From assembly GCF_007005445.1 (NCBI RefSeq), contig NZ_CP041387.1, positions 2,542,001 to 2,606,000 of the forward strand: 64,000 bases of DNA, read 5' to 3'. A model generated the notes under the pieces. That model was not told where the DNA came from and searched no databases. It saw only the letters and a program-made list of their open reading frames with translations. The translations under genes and the position numbers were made by a program. This document shows, in pieces, positions 48,065 through 58,134 of the stretch (position 1 is the first letter of the stretch; every line of letters begins with the position of its first letter). Origin of the DNA: Rhodopseudomonas palustris (GTDB taxonomy: Bacteria; Pseudomonadota; Alphaproteobacteria; Rhizobiales; Xanthobacteraceae).

Positions 48065-49288
48065 ATGACCGCGACCGCAGCCGCAACCTCCGCCCTTCCC
48101 CCGCAGACCCCACCTTTGCCCGAGGCCAAGCCCGAAACCCTGGGGCTTTCGCCGCGACGGCTGCAGGTGATGTCGGACGCCTTCAAGCGCGAGATCGACA
48201 AGGGCACAATCCCCGGCGTCACAGTGCTGGTGTCGCGCAAGGGCAAGATCGGCTGGTTCGAGGCGCTGGGCCGCCAGGCACCGGGTTCCGAGGCGCCGAT
48301 GCGTCGGGACAGCATTTTCCGGATCTTCTCGATGACCAAGCCGATCGTCTCGGTCGGCATCATGCAACTGGTCGAGGACGGCCAGATGCTGCTCGACGAT
48401 CCGCTCTCGAAGTTCATTCCCGAATTCGAGAACACCAATGTCGGTATCGTCCGCGGCGGCGAGCTCGAACTGGTGCCGCTGCAGCGCCCGATCACCATCC
48501 AGGATCTGCTGCGCCACACCTCCGGCATCACTTACGACCACACCGGCGACGGCCCGATCCACAAGATGTACCGCGCCTCGCGGATCCGTAGCCGCAAGAT
48601 CACCAACGAGGAGCACGCCAGCCTGATCGCCTCGATGCCGCTGGTGTGCCAGCCCGGCGCGGCGTGGAACTACAGCCGCTCGACCGACATCCTCGGCCGG
48701 GTGATCGAAGTGGTGGCCGGGCAAACGCTCAGCACGTTTCTCACCGAACGCATCCTGGCGCCGCTGCAGATGGCCGAGACCGGGTTCCACACATCGGCCG
48801 AGAACAAGAGCCGCCTCGCCGAGGCGTTCCCGACCGATCCGTGGACCGGCGATCCGGTGGCGCTGTTCAACATGCTGGAAAAGCCGGCGATGGAATCCGG
48901 CGGCGGCGGCCTGGTGTCGACCACGATGGACTACGCGCGGTTCTGCCAGATGCTGCTCAGCGGCGGCACGCTCGACGGCACCCGCATCATCGGCCGCAAG
49001 ACGCTGGAGCTGATGGCATCGAACCACCTCGAGCCGCACATCCCGCCGGACAACTACATCCTGCCGCCCGGCAACGGCTTCGGCCTCGGCTTCGCGGTCC
49101 GCACCCAGCCCGGCATCTCGCCCTTCCCCGGCTCGGTCGGTCAGTTCTACTGGAGCGGCATCGCCGGCACGTTCTTCTGGATCGATCCCGCCGAACAGTT
49201 GTTCGCGGTGTTCATGTCGCAAGGGCCGGGACAGCGCGAATACTTCCGCACCCTGGTGCGGGATCTGGTGTACGCGGCGGTGGAGTAA
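48065..49288 (+). CDS. Serine hydrolase of the beta-lactamase/penicillin-binding-protein fold
   Basis: The 407-residue product belongs to the class C beta-lactamase-like esterases (EstB/CubicO type). The nucleophile motif SxxK is SMTK in [13 protein letters not shown]; the Tyr motif is in [14 protein letters not shown]; a later [13 protein letters not shown] is at the position of the KTG box. No convincing signal peptide is seen, so it may be a cytoplasmic esterase and not a beta-lactamase. The frame is open upstream across tuf; an ATG at 48011 in the same frame is an alternative start. No clear partner gene is adjacent. Confidence 0.87.
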   Translation: MTATAAATSALPPQTPPLPEAKPETLGLSPRRLQVMSDAFKREIDKGTIPGVTVLVSRKGKIGWFEALGRQAPGSEAPMRRDSIFRIFSMTKPIVSVGIMQLVEDGQMLLDDPLSKFIPEFENTNVGIVRGGELELVPLQRPITIQDLLRHTSGITYDHTGDGPIHKMYRASRIRSRKITNEEHASLIASMPLVCQPGAAWNYSRSTDILGRVIEVVAGQTLSTFLTERILAPLQMAETGFHTSAENKSRLAEAFPTDPWTGDPVALFNMLEKPAMESGGGGLVSTTMDYARFCQMLLSGGTLDGTRIIGRKTLELMASNHLEPHIPPDNYILPPGNGFGLGFAVRTQPGISPFPGSVGQFYWSGIAGTFFWIDPAEQLFAVFMSQGPGQREYFRTLVRDLVYAAVE

Positions 49289-49310
49289 TTCCAAGCCGCC
49301 ACAGGCGCGA

Positions 49311-49424
49311 GCCTCATCCTGAGGAGGCCGCGCAGCGGCCGTCTCGAAGGATGGCCGCACGCCCCTTTCCAGCCTCCATCCTTCGAGACGCGCGCCCTAC
49401 AGGCGCGCTCCTCAGGATGAGGGC
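49311..49424. repeat. Palindromic intergenic repeat, CCTCATCCTGAGGAG family
   Basis: The left arm CCTCATCCTGAGGAG, GTCTCGAAGGATGG matches the right arm CCATCCTTCGAGAC, GCTCCTCAGGATGAGG in reverse complement, with variable GC-rich inserts. It lies just after the serine hydrolase gene. Confidence 0.8.
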
Positions 49425-49454
49425 GGAGTGTGTGGCATTCCCACCTCTCCCCGA

Positions 49455-49554
49455 GTCATTCCGGGACGCGAGCGCAGCTCGCGAACCCGGAATCTCTTGC
49501 GTTGCTTACAACTTCTGGATTCCGGGTTCGCGCCGCGCGCGCCCCGGAATGACG
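49455..49554. repeat. Palindromic intergenic repeat, GTCATTCCGGG family
   Basis: GTCATTCCGGGACGCG at the left and CGCGCCCCGGAATGAC at the right, with a nested pair CGAACCCGGAAT and ATTCCGGGTTCG, form a cruciform-like structure of about 100 bases. It is immediately downstream of the SDR gene at 49576. Confidence 0.8.
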
Positions 49555-49575
49555 TGGTCGGCTACGCCGACCACG

Positions 49576-50343
49576 TCAGCTAATCGTCGCGCCGCCGTCG
49601 ATGACGATGGTCTGGCCGGTGGTGAAGGTGCCGGCCTTGGAGGCGAGGAAGATCGCGGCGCCGGCGATCTCGTCGGGCTCGCCGATCCGCTGCAACGGTG
49701 AGCGCGCGGTCGAGGCTTTCAGCGTCTCCGGGTTCTCCCACAGCGCGCGGGCGAAGTCGGTCTTGATCAGGCCTGGCGCGATGCAATTGACCCGGATGTT
49801 GTGCTCGCCGTATTCGCAGGCGAGATTGCGGGCGAGCTGCATGTCGGCGGCCTTCGAGATGCAGTAGGCGCCGATCACGGTCGAGCCCTTCAGGCCGCCG
49901 ATCGAGGATACGATGGTGATCGAACCGTCCTTGCGCGCAATCATCTGCGGCACGACTTCGCTGATCAGCCAGTGATTGGCCACGATGTTGTTGTCGAGGA
50001 TCTTGCGAAACTGATCGTCGTTGATGCCGGCCTGCGGGCCGTAATACGGGTTCGACGCAGCATTGCAAACCAGCGCGTCGATCTTGCCGAAGCTCTGCGT
50101 CGCTTCCTGCGCCAGACGCTTCAGATCGTCCTTGCTGGAGATGTTGGCGGCCAGCGCCAGCGCGGTGCCCGCACCGAATTGATCGTTGATGGCCTTCGCC
50201 ACCGCGTCGCAGGCATCCTGCTTGCGCGACGAGATCACCACCTTGGCGCCCTGCTCGGCCATCCGCTCGGCGATCGCCTTGCCGATGCCGCGCGACGAAC
50301 CGGTGATGACCGCGACTTTGCCGGTCAGGTCGAACAAGCTCAT
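49576..50343 (-). CDS. Short-chain dehydrogenase/reductase (SDR)
   Basis: The 255-residue cytoplasmic enzyme is a classical SDR with the NAD(P) site TGSSRGIG at residues 14-21, NAAS, catalytic Ser (VSSIGG), and Tyr-x-x-x-Lys (YCISK). The Arg after the first motif and SSRK after strand 2 favour NADP(H). It resembles the DHRS4/beta-ketoacyl reductase-like group; the substrate is unknown. A repeat element lies upstream at 50384, followed by the histidine phosphatase gene on the same strand. Confidence 0.9.
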   Translation of the reverse strand: MSLFDLTGKVAVITGSSRGIGKAIAERMAEQGAKVVISSRKQDACDAVAKAINDQFGAGTALALAANISSKDDLKRLAQEATQSFGKIDALVCNAASNPYYGPQAGINDDQFRKILDNNIVANHWLISEVVPQMIARKDGSITIVSSIGGLKGSTVIGAYCISKAADMQLARNLACEYGEHNIRVNCIAPGLIKTDFARALWENPETLKASTARSPLQRIGEPDEIAGAAIFLASKAGTFTTGQTIVIDGGATIS

Positions 50344-50383
50344 GTTTCTCTCCCGTTGTTAGTGCTGTTGATTATTGCAGTCC

Positions 50384-50464
50384 GTCATTGCGAGGAGCGA
50401 AGCGACGAAGCAATCCAGGATCAGTGTTCTCGACTCTGGATTGCTTCGCTTCGCTCGCAATGGC
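50384..50464. repeat. Palindromic intergenic repeat, GTCATTGCGAGGAGC family
   Basis: It reads GTCATTGCGAGGAGCGAAGC, GACGAAGCAATCCAG at the left and CTGGATTGCTTCGCTTCGCT, CGCAATGG at the right: a near-perfect long stem. It is of the same family as 21961-22074 but more compact. Confidence 0.85.
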
Positions 50465-50498
50465 GGTCAGACGTATCGTGCCATCCCAATGACGGTGC

Positions 50499-51254
50499 CT
50501 AAGCCAGCTTGCTCGGCGTCGCCAGTTCGGGGCCGGCGGGCTGATGCATCGCGGCGTGCGACGGATCGGCGATCCACGGCTGCTGATTGACCATCGGAAT
50601 CCGCCAGCCCTCGTGGCCATTGGAGGCCATGTGGTCGAGCCGGGTGATCGAGCAATTGTCGATGGTGAAGGCGAGCCCCCGCTCCGGCTGATCGCGCAGC
50701 GCCAGGCCGATCGCCGCCTTGATGGTGCCGCCGTGCGCGACCGCGACGATGTCGCAGCCGGGATGCGCAGCGTTGATCCTTTCGATCGCCCGCTTGGTGC
50801 GTTCGTAAAGATCCATGAAGCTCTCGCCGTTGGGCGCGCGCTCGTCGATCGGCGCGAACCAGAAGGTGGCGAGGTTGACCGGCAGCTTGGCGAAGAACGC
50901 GGCGCGGTTGGTGCCCTGCCAGTCGCCGAGATGCTGCTCGTTGAGATCGGCGTCCTGCGTGATGGTCTCGGGCCGGGGAAAGCCGGCGGCGAAGATCGCT
51001 TCGGCGGTCATGTGGGTACGCTTCAGCTTGCTCGCGTACCACACCGCATTCTGCGGCAGCACCCGGCTGACCGCGTCGAACACCACCTTGTCGCTGCAAT
51101 CGCAATCGATGTCGATCTGGCCGTAGATGTTACCGCCGTCGCTGCGGACCGGCGCGTGCCGCACCCACCACCACCGCGTCGCGGTGACGCCGACCGGCAC
51201 CGAGTGCTGGGCGACGAACGGTTTGTCGTTGGAAGACGGCGGCACGTTCGTCAT
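50499..51254 (-). CDS. Histidine phosphatase family protein
   Basis: The 251-residue product is a branch of the phosphoglycerate-mutase-like histidine phosphatases. The catalytic RHA motif (WWWVRHAPV, His about residue 33) accepts the phosphate; the second histidine is in VAVAHGGTI. GDWQGT and SFMDLYERTKRAIERI also fit. The natural substrate is not evident. It lies upstream of the SDR gene on the same strand and is divergent from the SDR at 51410. It carries an unusual WWW run at the motif. Confidence 0.88.
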   Translation of the reverse strand: MTNVPPSSNDKPFVAQHSVPVGVTATRWWWVRHAPVRSDGGNIYGQIDIDCDCSDKVVFDAVSRVLPQNAVWYASKLKRTHMTAEAIFAAGFPRPETITQDADLNEQHLGDWQGTNRAAFFAKLPVNLATFWFAPIDERAPNGESFMDLYERTKRAIERINAAHPGCDIVAVAHGGTIKAAIGLALRDQPERGLAFTIDNCSITRLDHMASNGHEGWRIPMVNQQPWIADPSHAAMHQPAGPELATPSKLA

Positions 51255-51409
51255 GTGAGAAAATCCTTCAATCCGGTCACAAGTCGCTGTACGTCAGACC
51301 TCGCATCGTCTCAAGTCACTTGTGTGTCGGACGCGCGATGTCGACGAACGATCGTCGTTCCAATTCCGTCAAACGGCAAACGCCGCAAATGATCAGCAGG
51401 GAGCAACGC

Positions 51410-52195
51410 ATGGGCCGCCTCGAAGGCAAATCCATCATCATCACCGGTGCCGGCAGTGGCATCGGCCGCGCGGCATCGCTGCTGTTCACCAAGGAAGGCG
51501 CGCAACTGATCGCCGTCGATCGCACCGAGGGCGTCAACGAAACCGTCGCGCTGGTGCGCAAGGCCGGCGGCACCGCCGAGGCGGTGATGGCTGACGCCGG
51601 CTCCGAAGACGACGTGAAGGGCTTCGTCGCCAAGGCGCTCTCGGCCTACGGCAAGCTCGACGGCATCTGGGCCAATGCCGGCATCAGCGGCGGCCTGGTG
51701 CCGCTGCCCGAACAGACACCGGAGCATTGGCAGGAGATCCTGCGCGTCAACCTGATCGGTCCGTTCCTGGCGATCAAGCACACCATGCCGCATCTGATCA
51801 AACAGGGGCACGGCGCAATTGTCTGCACTGCCTCGGTCGCGGGTTTGAAGAGCGGCGCGTCGGGACACCCTTACGCGGCATCGAAGGCCGGCGTGATCAG
51901 CTTGGTACAGACCACCGCCTATTCGCTGTCCGGCACCGGCGTGCGCATCAACGCGGTGTGCCCGGGCCTGATCGAAACCGGCATGACCAAGCCGGTGTTC
52001 GACGGCGCCCGCGCCCGCGGCACCGATCACAAGATCGGTCAGCTCAACCCGCTGAAGCGCGCCGGCCAGCCGCACGAACTCGCCACCATGGGACTGTTCC
52101 TGCTCAGCGACGAAGCGTCTTACGTCAACGGCCAGGCGTTCCCGGTCGACGGTGGCCTGACCGCTTCGATGCCCTATGCGGGCAAGCCGATCTGA
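51410..52195 (+). CDS. Short-chain dehydrogenase/reductase (SDR)
   Basis: The 261-residue enzyme has TGAGSGIG at the coenzyme site, VDRTEG after strand 2 (Asp favouring NAD), NAGISGG, and catalytic Tyr-x-x-x-Lys (YAASK), with the C-terminal GGLTASMPY. It is a classical SDR of unknown substrate. The start at 51410 follows AGGGAG; the frame is open 30 codons further upstream without similarity. It is the only plus-strand gene in this part and is divergent from the histidine phosphatase gene. Confidence 0.9.
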   Translation: MGRLEGKSIIITGAGSGIGRAASLLFTKEGAQLIAVDRTEGVNETVALVRKAGGTAEAVMADAGSEDDVKGFVAKALSAYGKLDGIWANAGISGGLVPLPEQTPEHWQEILRVNLIGPFLAIKHTMPHLIKQGHGAIVCTASVAGLKSGASGHPYAASKAGVISLVQTTAYSLSGTGVRINAVCPGLIETGMTKPVFDGARARGTDHKIGQLNPLKRAGQPHELATMGLFLLSDEASYVNGQAFPVDGGLTASMPYAGKPI

Positions 52196-52234
52196 GACGG
52201 GATGATGAGCGGCGCAGACCGCTCCACACACGAC

Positions 52235-52333
52235 CGTCATCCCCGCGCATGCGGGGATCCAGTATTCCAGGGCGTTCGTGACAACAACGACGCACTGGAA
52301 TACTGGGTCGCCCGGTCAAGCCGGGCGATGACG
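52235..52333. repeat. Palindromic intergenic repeat with nested arms, CGTCATCCCCGCG family
   Basis: CGTCATCCCCGCGCATGCGG at the left and CCGGTCAAGCCGGGCGATGACG at the right each form a small hairpin, and an outer-inner pair CCAGTATTCCAG and CTGGAATACTGG joins them. It follows the SDR gene. Confidence 0.75.
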
Positions 52334-52362
52334 ACCTTTTCTTGAGATCAATATCGCAATTT

Positions 52363-52435
52363 CGTCATTCGGGGCGCTGGCGTAACGCGCGCCCCCGGAG
52401 GGATGCACACCTGCGGCGTGCATCCCGGAATGACG
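52363..52435. repeat. Palindromic intergenic repeat, CGTCATTCGGGG family
   Basis: CGTCATTCGGGGCGC at the left pairs loosely with CCCGGAATGACG at the right, with inner GGGATGCAC/GTGCATCCC arms around ACCTGCGGC. It lies next to the terminator at 52450. Confidence 0.75.
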
Positions 52436-52449
52436 TTGGTGAGAGCAAC

Positions 52450-52484
52450 AAAAAAGGCGCGATCCTTGCGGACCGCGCCTTTTT
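52450..52484. terminator. Bidirectional rho-independent terminator
   Basis: GGCGCGATCC and GGACCGCGCC pair around TTGC (one mismatch or wobble), with AAAAAA before and TTTTT after. It can stop transcription from both sides and sits 16 bases past the stop of the minus-strand phosphotransferase gene. Confidence 0.9.
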
Positions 52485-52500
52485 CAATATCGAAACCCGC

Positions 52501-53559
52501 TTACTTCGCGCCGGCCTTCTGGGCGTATTCCCACGCCAGCTCCGCCATCGGCACGGTGCGGGCGGCAGATTCCTTGGCCTTGTCGGAGGCCGCGGTGCCG
52601 TCGCGGACCCGGCCGGCGATGCCCGCCAGAATGCCGGCGAGACGGAAGGTGTTGTAGGCCAGATACCAGTTGAGGTCCGGCACACCGGCAATGCCAGCGG
52701 CCTTGCAATAGATCTCGGCGGCCTGCTCCAGCGTCGGCAGATTCAGCGCCTTGAGATCGGCCTCGGCGAGGCCCGGCATCGCCCACTGCATCAGCAGATA
52801 GGTGAAGTCGGCCATCGGATCGCCGAGCGTCGACAGCTCCCAATCCAGCACCGCCAGCACGCGCGGCTCAGTGGCATGGAAGATCATGTTGTCGAGCCGG
52901 TAGTCGCCGTGCACCACCGACACCCGCTCCTGCACCGGCAGCGTGTTCGGCAGCCATTCCATCAGCCGCTCCATCTCCGGGATGGGCTCGGCCACCGACG
53001 CCTTGTACTGCTTGCTCCAGCGGTCGACCTGGCGGGCGAAATAATTGCCCGGCTTGCCGAAGTCGCCGAGGCCGATCTTCTCCGGATCGTAGCTGTGAAG
53101 CTGCGCCAGGGTCTCGATCTTGGCCTTGAAGATCGCCCATCGCGACTCCGGCGTCTGGGTCGGCAGGGTCGGGTCCCAGAACACCCGGCCCTCTTCCATC
53201 GACATGATGTAGAACGACACGCCGATCACCGAGTCGTCGGTGCACAGCGCATAGGCCTTGGCGACCGGGAAGCCCTGCTTGCCGAGTGCGGCGATGACGC
53301 GGAATTCGCGGTCGACCGCGTGCGCCGACGGCAGCAGCTTGCCGAACGGCTTGCGCCGCATCACGTAGGAACGGTTCGGGGTGACGAGCTTATAGGTCGG
53401 GTTGGACTGCCCGCCCCTGAACTGCTGAACCTCGAGCGGACCCTGATAGCCCTCGACATTCGCCTGCATCCATTCGGCGAGGCGGGCCTCGTCGACCCGA
53501 TGCCGCTCCTCGACCGGCTTGGTGCCGGTGTAATCGTCGTCGTTTCGCTTCCCGACCAA
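52501..53559 (-). CDS. Phosphotransferase family protein, ACAD10/11-kinase or LvaA-like
   Basis: The 352-residue product has the aminoglycoside-phosphotransferase fold: QQFRGGQSNPTYKLV (nucleotide loop), the catalytic loop VVHGDYRLDNMIF with its Asp and Asn, and the metal site VLDWELSTLGDP. This branch is related to the kinase half of ACAD10/11 and to LvaA, which phosphorylates 4-hydroxyacyl-CoAs; it is not an antibiotic-resistance gene. A TTG start at 53559 is chosen because AAGGAG precedes it by 7 bases; the frame stays open to 53649. It is followed by a strong terminator. The acyl-CoA dehydrogenase gene lies upstream with a repeat between. Confidence 0.87.
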   Translation of the reverse strand: MVGKRNDDDYTGTKPVEERHRVDEARLAEWMQANVEGYQGPLEVQQFRGGQSNPTYKLVTPNRSYVMRRKPFGKLLPSAHAVDREFRVIAALGKQGFPVAKAYALCTDDSVIGVSFYIMSMEEGRVFWDPTLPTQTPESRWAIFKAKIETLAQLHSYDPEKIGLGDFGKPGNYFARQVDRWSKQYKASVAEPIPEMERLMEWLPNTLPVQERVSVVHGDYRLDNMIFHATEPRVLAVLDWELSTLGDPMADFTYLLMQWAMPGLAEADLKALNLPTLEQAAEIYCKAAGIAGVPDLNWYLAYNTFRLAGILAGIAGRVRDGTAASDKAKESAARTVPMAELAWEYAQKAGAK

Positions 53560-53620
53560 GTGACGCTCCTTGTTCTTGTTCGCGCGTTTCGCGCCGCGCG
53601 TTCCGACAATCCTAAAACAA

Positions 53621-53691
53621 TCATACCCGGGCGTGACCCGGGTATCCATCTTTCCAAGAGATGCATCGCCGGATCAAGTCCGGCGATGACG
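53621..53691. repeat. Two-hairpin intergenic repeat between dehydrogenase and kinase genes
   Basis: ATACCCGGGCGTGACCCGGGTAT and GCATCGCCGG/CCGGCGATG each form a hairpin; the element ends in GATGACG like other repeats here. It lies in the 153-base gap between the acyl-CoA dehydrogenase and phosphotransferase genes, so it would be in their common transcript. Confidence 0.7.
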
Positions 53692-53712
53692 TTTTTGTGC
53701 TGCCTTTGCGCG

Positions 53713-54945
53713 TCAGTGCGCTGCGTTGGCGTATTTCTTCATCTCCAGCCGGGCGATGGCGCGGTTGTGCACCTCGTCCGGACCGTCCGCGAGCCGCAGC
53801 GTGCGGATGTTGGCGTAATCCTTGGCGAGACCCGCGTCGTCGGACACGCCGGCGCCACCGAACGCCTGGATCGCTTCGTCGATGATGCGCTGCGCCATCC
53901 GCGGCGCCGCCACCTTGATCATCGCGATCTCAAGCTGCGCGGTCTTGTTGCCGACCTTGTCCATCATGTCGGCGGCCTTCAGGCACAGCAGACGGTTCAT
54001 CTCGATGTCGATACGGGCTTCGGCGATCCGCTGCTCCCACACCGAGAATTCGATGATCCGCTTGCCGAACGCGACGCGCGACTGCAGCCGCTTCACCATC
54101 TTCTCCAGCGCTTCTTCGGCCTTGCCGATGGTGCGCATGCAGTGATGGATGCGGCCCGGGCCGAGGCGCCCCTGCGCGATCTCGAAGCCGCGGCCCTCAC
54201 CGAGCAGCAGATTCGAGGCCGGAACGCGGACGTTCTCCAGCTTGACCATGCCGTGGCCGTGCGGCGCGTCGTCGAAGCCGAACACCGGCAGCATCTTCTC
54301 GATGGTGATGCCGGGGGTGTCGAGCGGCACCAGGATCTGCGACTGCTGCTGGTGACGCGCGGCGTTCGGATCGGTCTTGCCCATCACGATCGCGATCTTG
54401 CAGCGCGGATCGCCGACGCCCGACGACCACCATTTGCGGCCGTTGATGACGTAGTGATCGCCGTCCTTCTCGATCCGGGTCTCGATGTTGGTGGCGTCCG
54501 ACGAGGCCACCGCCGGTTCGGTCATCAGGAACGCCGAGCGGATCTCACCGGCCATCAGCGGCCGCAGCCACTTCTGCTTCTGCTCCTTGGTGCCGTAGCG
54601 GAACAGCACTTCCATGTTGCCGGTGTCCGGCGCCGAGCAGTTGAACACTTCGGAGGCCCAGGAGATGTGGCCCATCTGCTCGGACAGCAGCGCGTATTCG
54701 AGGTTGGAGAGCCCCGCGCCGTGGAATTCATCGTCGTCGTGCGAGGACGGCGGCAGGAACAGGTTCCACAAACCTTCGGCCTTCGCCTTGGCCTTCAGCT
54801 CCTCGAGCACCGGAATCACCTTCCAGCGCTCGCCCTCGGCGTCCTGCTGCTTGTAGATCGGCACAGCGGGCCGCACATGGTCGTTCATGAACTTGGTGAC
54901 GCGGTCCAGCCATTCACGCTGGCGATCGGACATCGTGAAATCCAT
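53713..54945 (-). CDS. Acyl-CoA dehydrogenase, ACAD10/11 or LvaC-like
   Basis: The 410-residue flavoenzyme has the acyl-CoA dehydrogenase domains in order: helical N-terminus ([19 protein letters not shown]), beta domain with [20 protein letters not shown] (shortened FAD/substrate region) and [14 protein letters not shown], and helical C-domain with [20 protein letters not shown]. The [12 protein letters not shown] and GRKWWSSG words are typical of the ACAD10/11 branch. Start at 54945 leaves out 90 upstream codons of open frame that span the TetR promoter. With the phosphotransferase gene it forms a two-gene unit, divergent from a TetR regulator. Confidence 0.9.
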   Translation of the reverse strand: MDFTMSDRQREWLDRVTKFMNDHVRPAVPIYKQQDAEGERWKVIPVLEELKAKAKAEGLWNLFLPPSSHDDDEFHGAGLSNLEYALLSEQMGHISWASEVFNCSAPDTGNMEVLFRYGTKEQKQKWLRPLMAGEIRSAFLMTEPAVASSDATNIETRIEKDGDHYVINGRKWWSSGVGDPRCKIAIVMGKTDPNAARHQQQSQILVPLDTPGITIEKMLPVFGFDDAPHGHGMVKLENVRVPASNLLLGEGRGFEIAQGRLGPGRIHHCMRTIGKAEEALEKMVKRLQSRVAFGKRIIEFSVWEQRIAEARIDIEMNRLLCLKAADMMDKVGNKTAQLEIAMIKVAAPRMAQRIIDEAIQAFGGAGVSDDAGLAKDYANIRTLRLADGPDEVHNRAIARLEMKKYANAAH

Positions 54946-55125
54946 CAGGCGATCCTCACTGTTTTCCCAGACTGTTTGACCGACGGGGTGCGGCACTGTC
55001 GTCCTGCCGCATCGCGCCCGCAAGCCGGATTTCCGCCCCGCGCCTCCCGACAGCCGGGCGGCCACGAACCGCGAAAACGACGCTGCCGGCGTCGCAGCGC
55101 CCGACGGCGCATTGACTTCCGGCTG

Positions 55126-55141
55126 TGAAACGATAGTTTCA
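55126..55141. promoter_or_regulatory. Candidate TetR operator
   Basis: TGAAACGATAGTTTCA has 6-base inverted arms around GATA in the gap between the acyl-CoA dehydrogenase gene and tetR, 46 bases before the tetR start. Further short similar words (ACAGTTGTTTGAATTGC) follow. Position and symmetry fit the site for the adjacent TetR regulator. Confidence 0.5.
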
Positions 55142-55186
55142 TACAGTTGTTTGAATTGCAACAGCGATGATTTCCCGCGGAGCGGC

Positions 55187-55864
55187 ATGTCGACCGACAC
55201 CACACGCAGCGCCATCCTGATCGCCGCCGAGCGGCTTTACGCCGAGCGCGGCTTCGGCGACGTCACATTGCGCGACATCGTCGCCGCGGCCGGAGTCAAC
55301 CTCGCCGCGGTGAACTATCACTTCGGCTCCAAGGACGAACTGATCGCCGAGCTGTTCGTGACGCGTTCGATCGTCACTAATCGCGCGCGGCTGAACGAGC
55401 TGAAAGCCGCCGAAGCCGCCGGCGGCGGCCGGGCACCCATCGAAGCGGTGCTGCGCGCGCTGATCGCTCCTTCGTTGCGTGGCTGTCTCGGCCCCGACAG
55501 CCAGCGCTCCGACGCCGCGCGGTTCATGATCCGCGCCTCGATCGAGACCATCCCGCCGATCCGCAAGATCAAGAATCGCGAAGTCGATCACTTGCGCAAA
55601 TTTGCAGCCGCGATGCGGCGCTCCCTGCCCGGCAAGCCGGACGCCGAGATCTATTGGGGCCTGCACTTCGCCCTCGCAATGGCGCAGCAGACGGTGCGCG
55701 ACAGCGAGCGCCTGCTGCGGCTGTCGGAAGGCATCTGCGACCTCGACGATGTCGACGGCGTGATCGACCGCGTCGTGGCGGTGGCGTCGCTGGCGCTGAA
55801 GATGGGCATGACCGGCGACGCCGAGGCTGCCACCGCTGAAAAGTCCGAGGCGCGGAAGCGCTGA
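55187..55864 (+). CDS. TetR-family transcriptional regulator
   Basis: The 225-residue product has the TetR helix-turn-helix at residues about 10-55 ([48 protein letters not shown]) and a larger helical ligand domain of the type seen in CerR/FadR-like regulators of acyl metabolism. Start at 55187 (MSTDTTRS) is chosen; the frame opens 25 codons earlier across the operator. It is divergent from the acyl-CoA dehydrogenase gene and probably represses it in the absence of an acyl-CoA or hydroxyacid ligand (inference). Confidence 0.92.
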   Translation: MSTDTTRSAILIAAERLYAERGFGDVTLRDIVAAAGVNLAAVNYHFGSKDELIAELFVTRSIVTNRARLNELKAAEAAGGGRAPIEAVLRALIAPSLRGCLGPDSQRSDAARFMIRASIETIPPIRKIKNREVDHLRKFAAAMRRSLPGKPDAEIYWGLHFALAMAQQTVRDSERLLRLSEGICDLDDVDGVIDRVVAVASLALKMGMTGDAEAATAEKSEARKR

Positions 55865-56138
55865 AGTACCGACTCGGAAACGCGTATCGAAGCGCTATCC
55901 TGATCCGACGACGGAGCGCGATCAGTCCGATGGACCACCCGCACCCCAGACACAGAAGCGGACAACACCTGCCCAATCGCGCCACGATACCGACTTGTTG
56001 ATAATATCCGCGTCATGCTGACAGGATAGTCTTATCGCACGGACTGCGTCGGAATACTCTAGCGCACTGACCGAGCTAATCAGCGGCCTGATACGCGAGT
56101 CATTCAGAACCGCGAGCCATCCAGATCGTTGAGGACAA

Positions 56139-56537
56139 ATGAATCGAACGCTCGCGGCCGCATCTGGCCTTGCCGCCCTTGCCGCCGCCATCCACATCAT
56201 CATGGGTGGTAACGGCGTGGTCGATCCCCTTTTGGCGTCGATGCTGGAAAGCTGGCCGAAGCAGGTTCTCTACGCCGTCTGGCATATGGGCTCGGTCGCA
56301 CTGGCCCTGTCCTCGGTCGCCTTGCTCATCGGCGGCCTGCCCCGTCACGCCGTCGCCGCGCGCTATCTGGTCTTGTTCGTCTCGGTGTTGTGGTGCTGCT
56401 TTGCCGGCGTCTTCCTGGCTGTCATTGCGATCCAGCCGGAGCCGGGCTGGCTTTTCAAATTGCCGCAATGGGCGCTGCTGTTGCCGGTCGGACTGCTTGG
56501 CTTGTGGGCCAGCGTCCGGACGCGCGGGAGAACGTGA
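56139..56537 (+). CDS. Small integral membrane protein of unknown function
   Basis: The 132-residue product has four hydrophobic segments (about residues 3-25, 45-66, 73-97 and 107-127) with short polar loops, such as MLESWPKQVLYAVWHMGSVA and AIQPEPGWLFKLPQWALLLP. I recognise no named family. It stands alone between tetR and the liv cluster. Its 3' end is convergent with livF, 77 bases away. Confidence 0.7.
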   Translation: MNRTLAAASGLAALAAAIHIIMGGNGVVDPLLASMLESWPKQVLYAVWHMGSVALALSSVALLIGGLPRHAVAARYLVLFVSVLWCCFAGVFLAVIAIQPEPGWLFKLPQWALLLPVGLLGLWASVRTRGRT

Positions 56538-56614
56538 CAAGCAATTCAGTGAGCCCCGGCCGGTTTGCGCGACGCCCGTCCGCCCGGGGTTCAGTGTCAA
56601 ATGAGATGCAGAAC

Positions 56615-57363
<749 letters not shown>

Positions 57364-57367
<4 letters not shown>

Positions 57368-58134
57368 ACCTGTTCCTCGCCGAGATAGGCTTCGATCACT
57401 TTCGGGTTGCCCTTGATCTCGTCGGGCACGCCCTGCGCGATGACACGGCCGCCGGCCAGCACCGTGATGCGATCGGCCAGCGAGAACACCACGTGCATGT
57501 CGTGTTCGATGATCACGATCGTCATGCCGGACTGTTTGATCTGCCGGAGGATGTCGATGGTGGCGTTGGTGTCGGCTCGCGCCATGCCGGCGGTCGGTTC
57601 GTCGAGCAGCAGCAGCTTCGGCTTCTGCACCAGGCCCATCACTAGCTCGAGGCGCCGCTTGTCGCCGCGCGACAGTGCTCCGGCCAGATGATAGACGTGG
57701 TCGCCGAGACCGCGCTCGCGCAGCGCCTGGACGGCGCGCTGGCCGATCTCGCCCTGCTCGTCGAACCGGCTCACCAGCTTGAGACGGAAGGCGCCGTCCT
57801 GATGCGACAGCATCGCCATCATGACGTTTTCCAGCACCGTGAGATCGCCGAAGATCTCCGGCGTCTGGAACACCCGCGCCACCCCGAGCTGGTTGATCTC
57901 GTAGGGCTTGAGCCCGGTGAGCTGGGTGCCGTGGAACATCACCTTGCCCTGGGTCGGCGGCAGCACGCCGACGCAGACGTTGAGCAGCGTCGACTTGCCG
58001 GCGCCGTTCGGGCCGATGATGGCGTGGGTCTCGCCCTCGCGGATGTCGAGGTGAACGTCCGCGAGCGCGTGCAGACCGGCGAACGTCTTGTGGACGTGAT
58101 CGATGTGCAGGACGATGTCGTTGGTCGCGGTCAT
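57364..58134 (-). CDS. livG: Branched-chain amino acid-type ABC transporter ATPase LivG
   Basis: The 256-residue ATPase has Walker A GPNGAGKS, Walker [18 protein letters not shown] and the LivG-type [20 protein letters not shown]. The signature is [10 protein letters not shown], a slight departure from the usual LSYGQQRRLE, as seen in some urea- and aromatic-type members. The start overlaps the stop of livM by 4 bases. Confidence 0.95.

Noticed and set aside
52501..53559. Reading the phosphotransferase as an aminoglycoside-resistance gene
   Set aside because: It shares only the general kinase fold. Its closest likeness is to the kinase half of ACAD10/11, and its neighbour is an acyl-CoA dehydrogenase.
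49311..53691. CRISPR array
   Set aside because: The repeats are of several different families, palindromic, irregularly spaced with genes between, and no cas genes are present.
52342..55128. A plus-strand open frame of about 930 codons opposite the kinase and dehydrogenase genes
   Set aside because: It is antisense to two well-supported genes and crosses repeats and a terminator, with no domain of its own.
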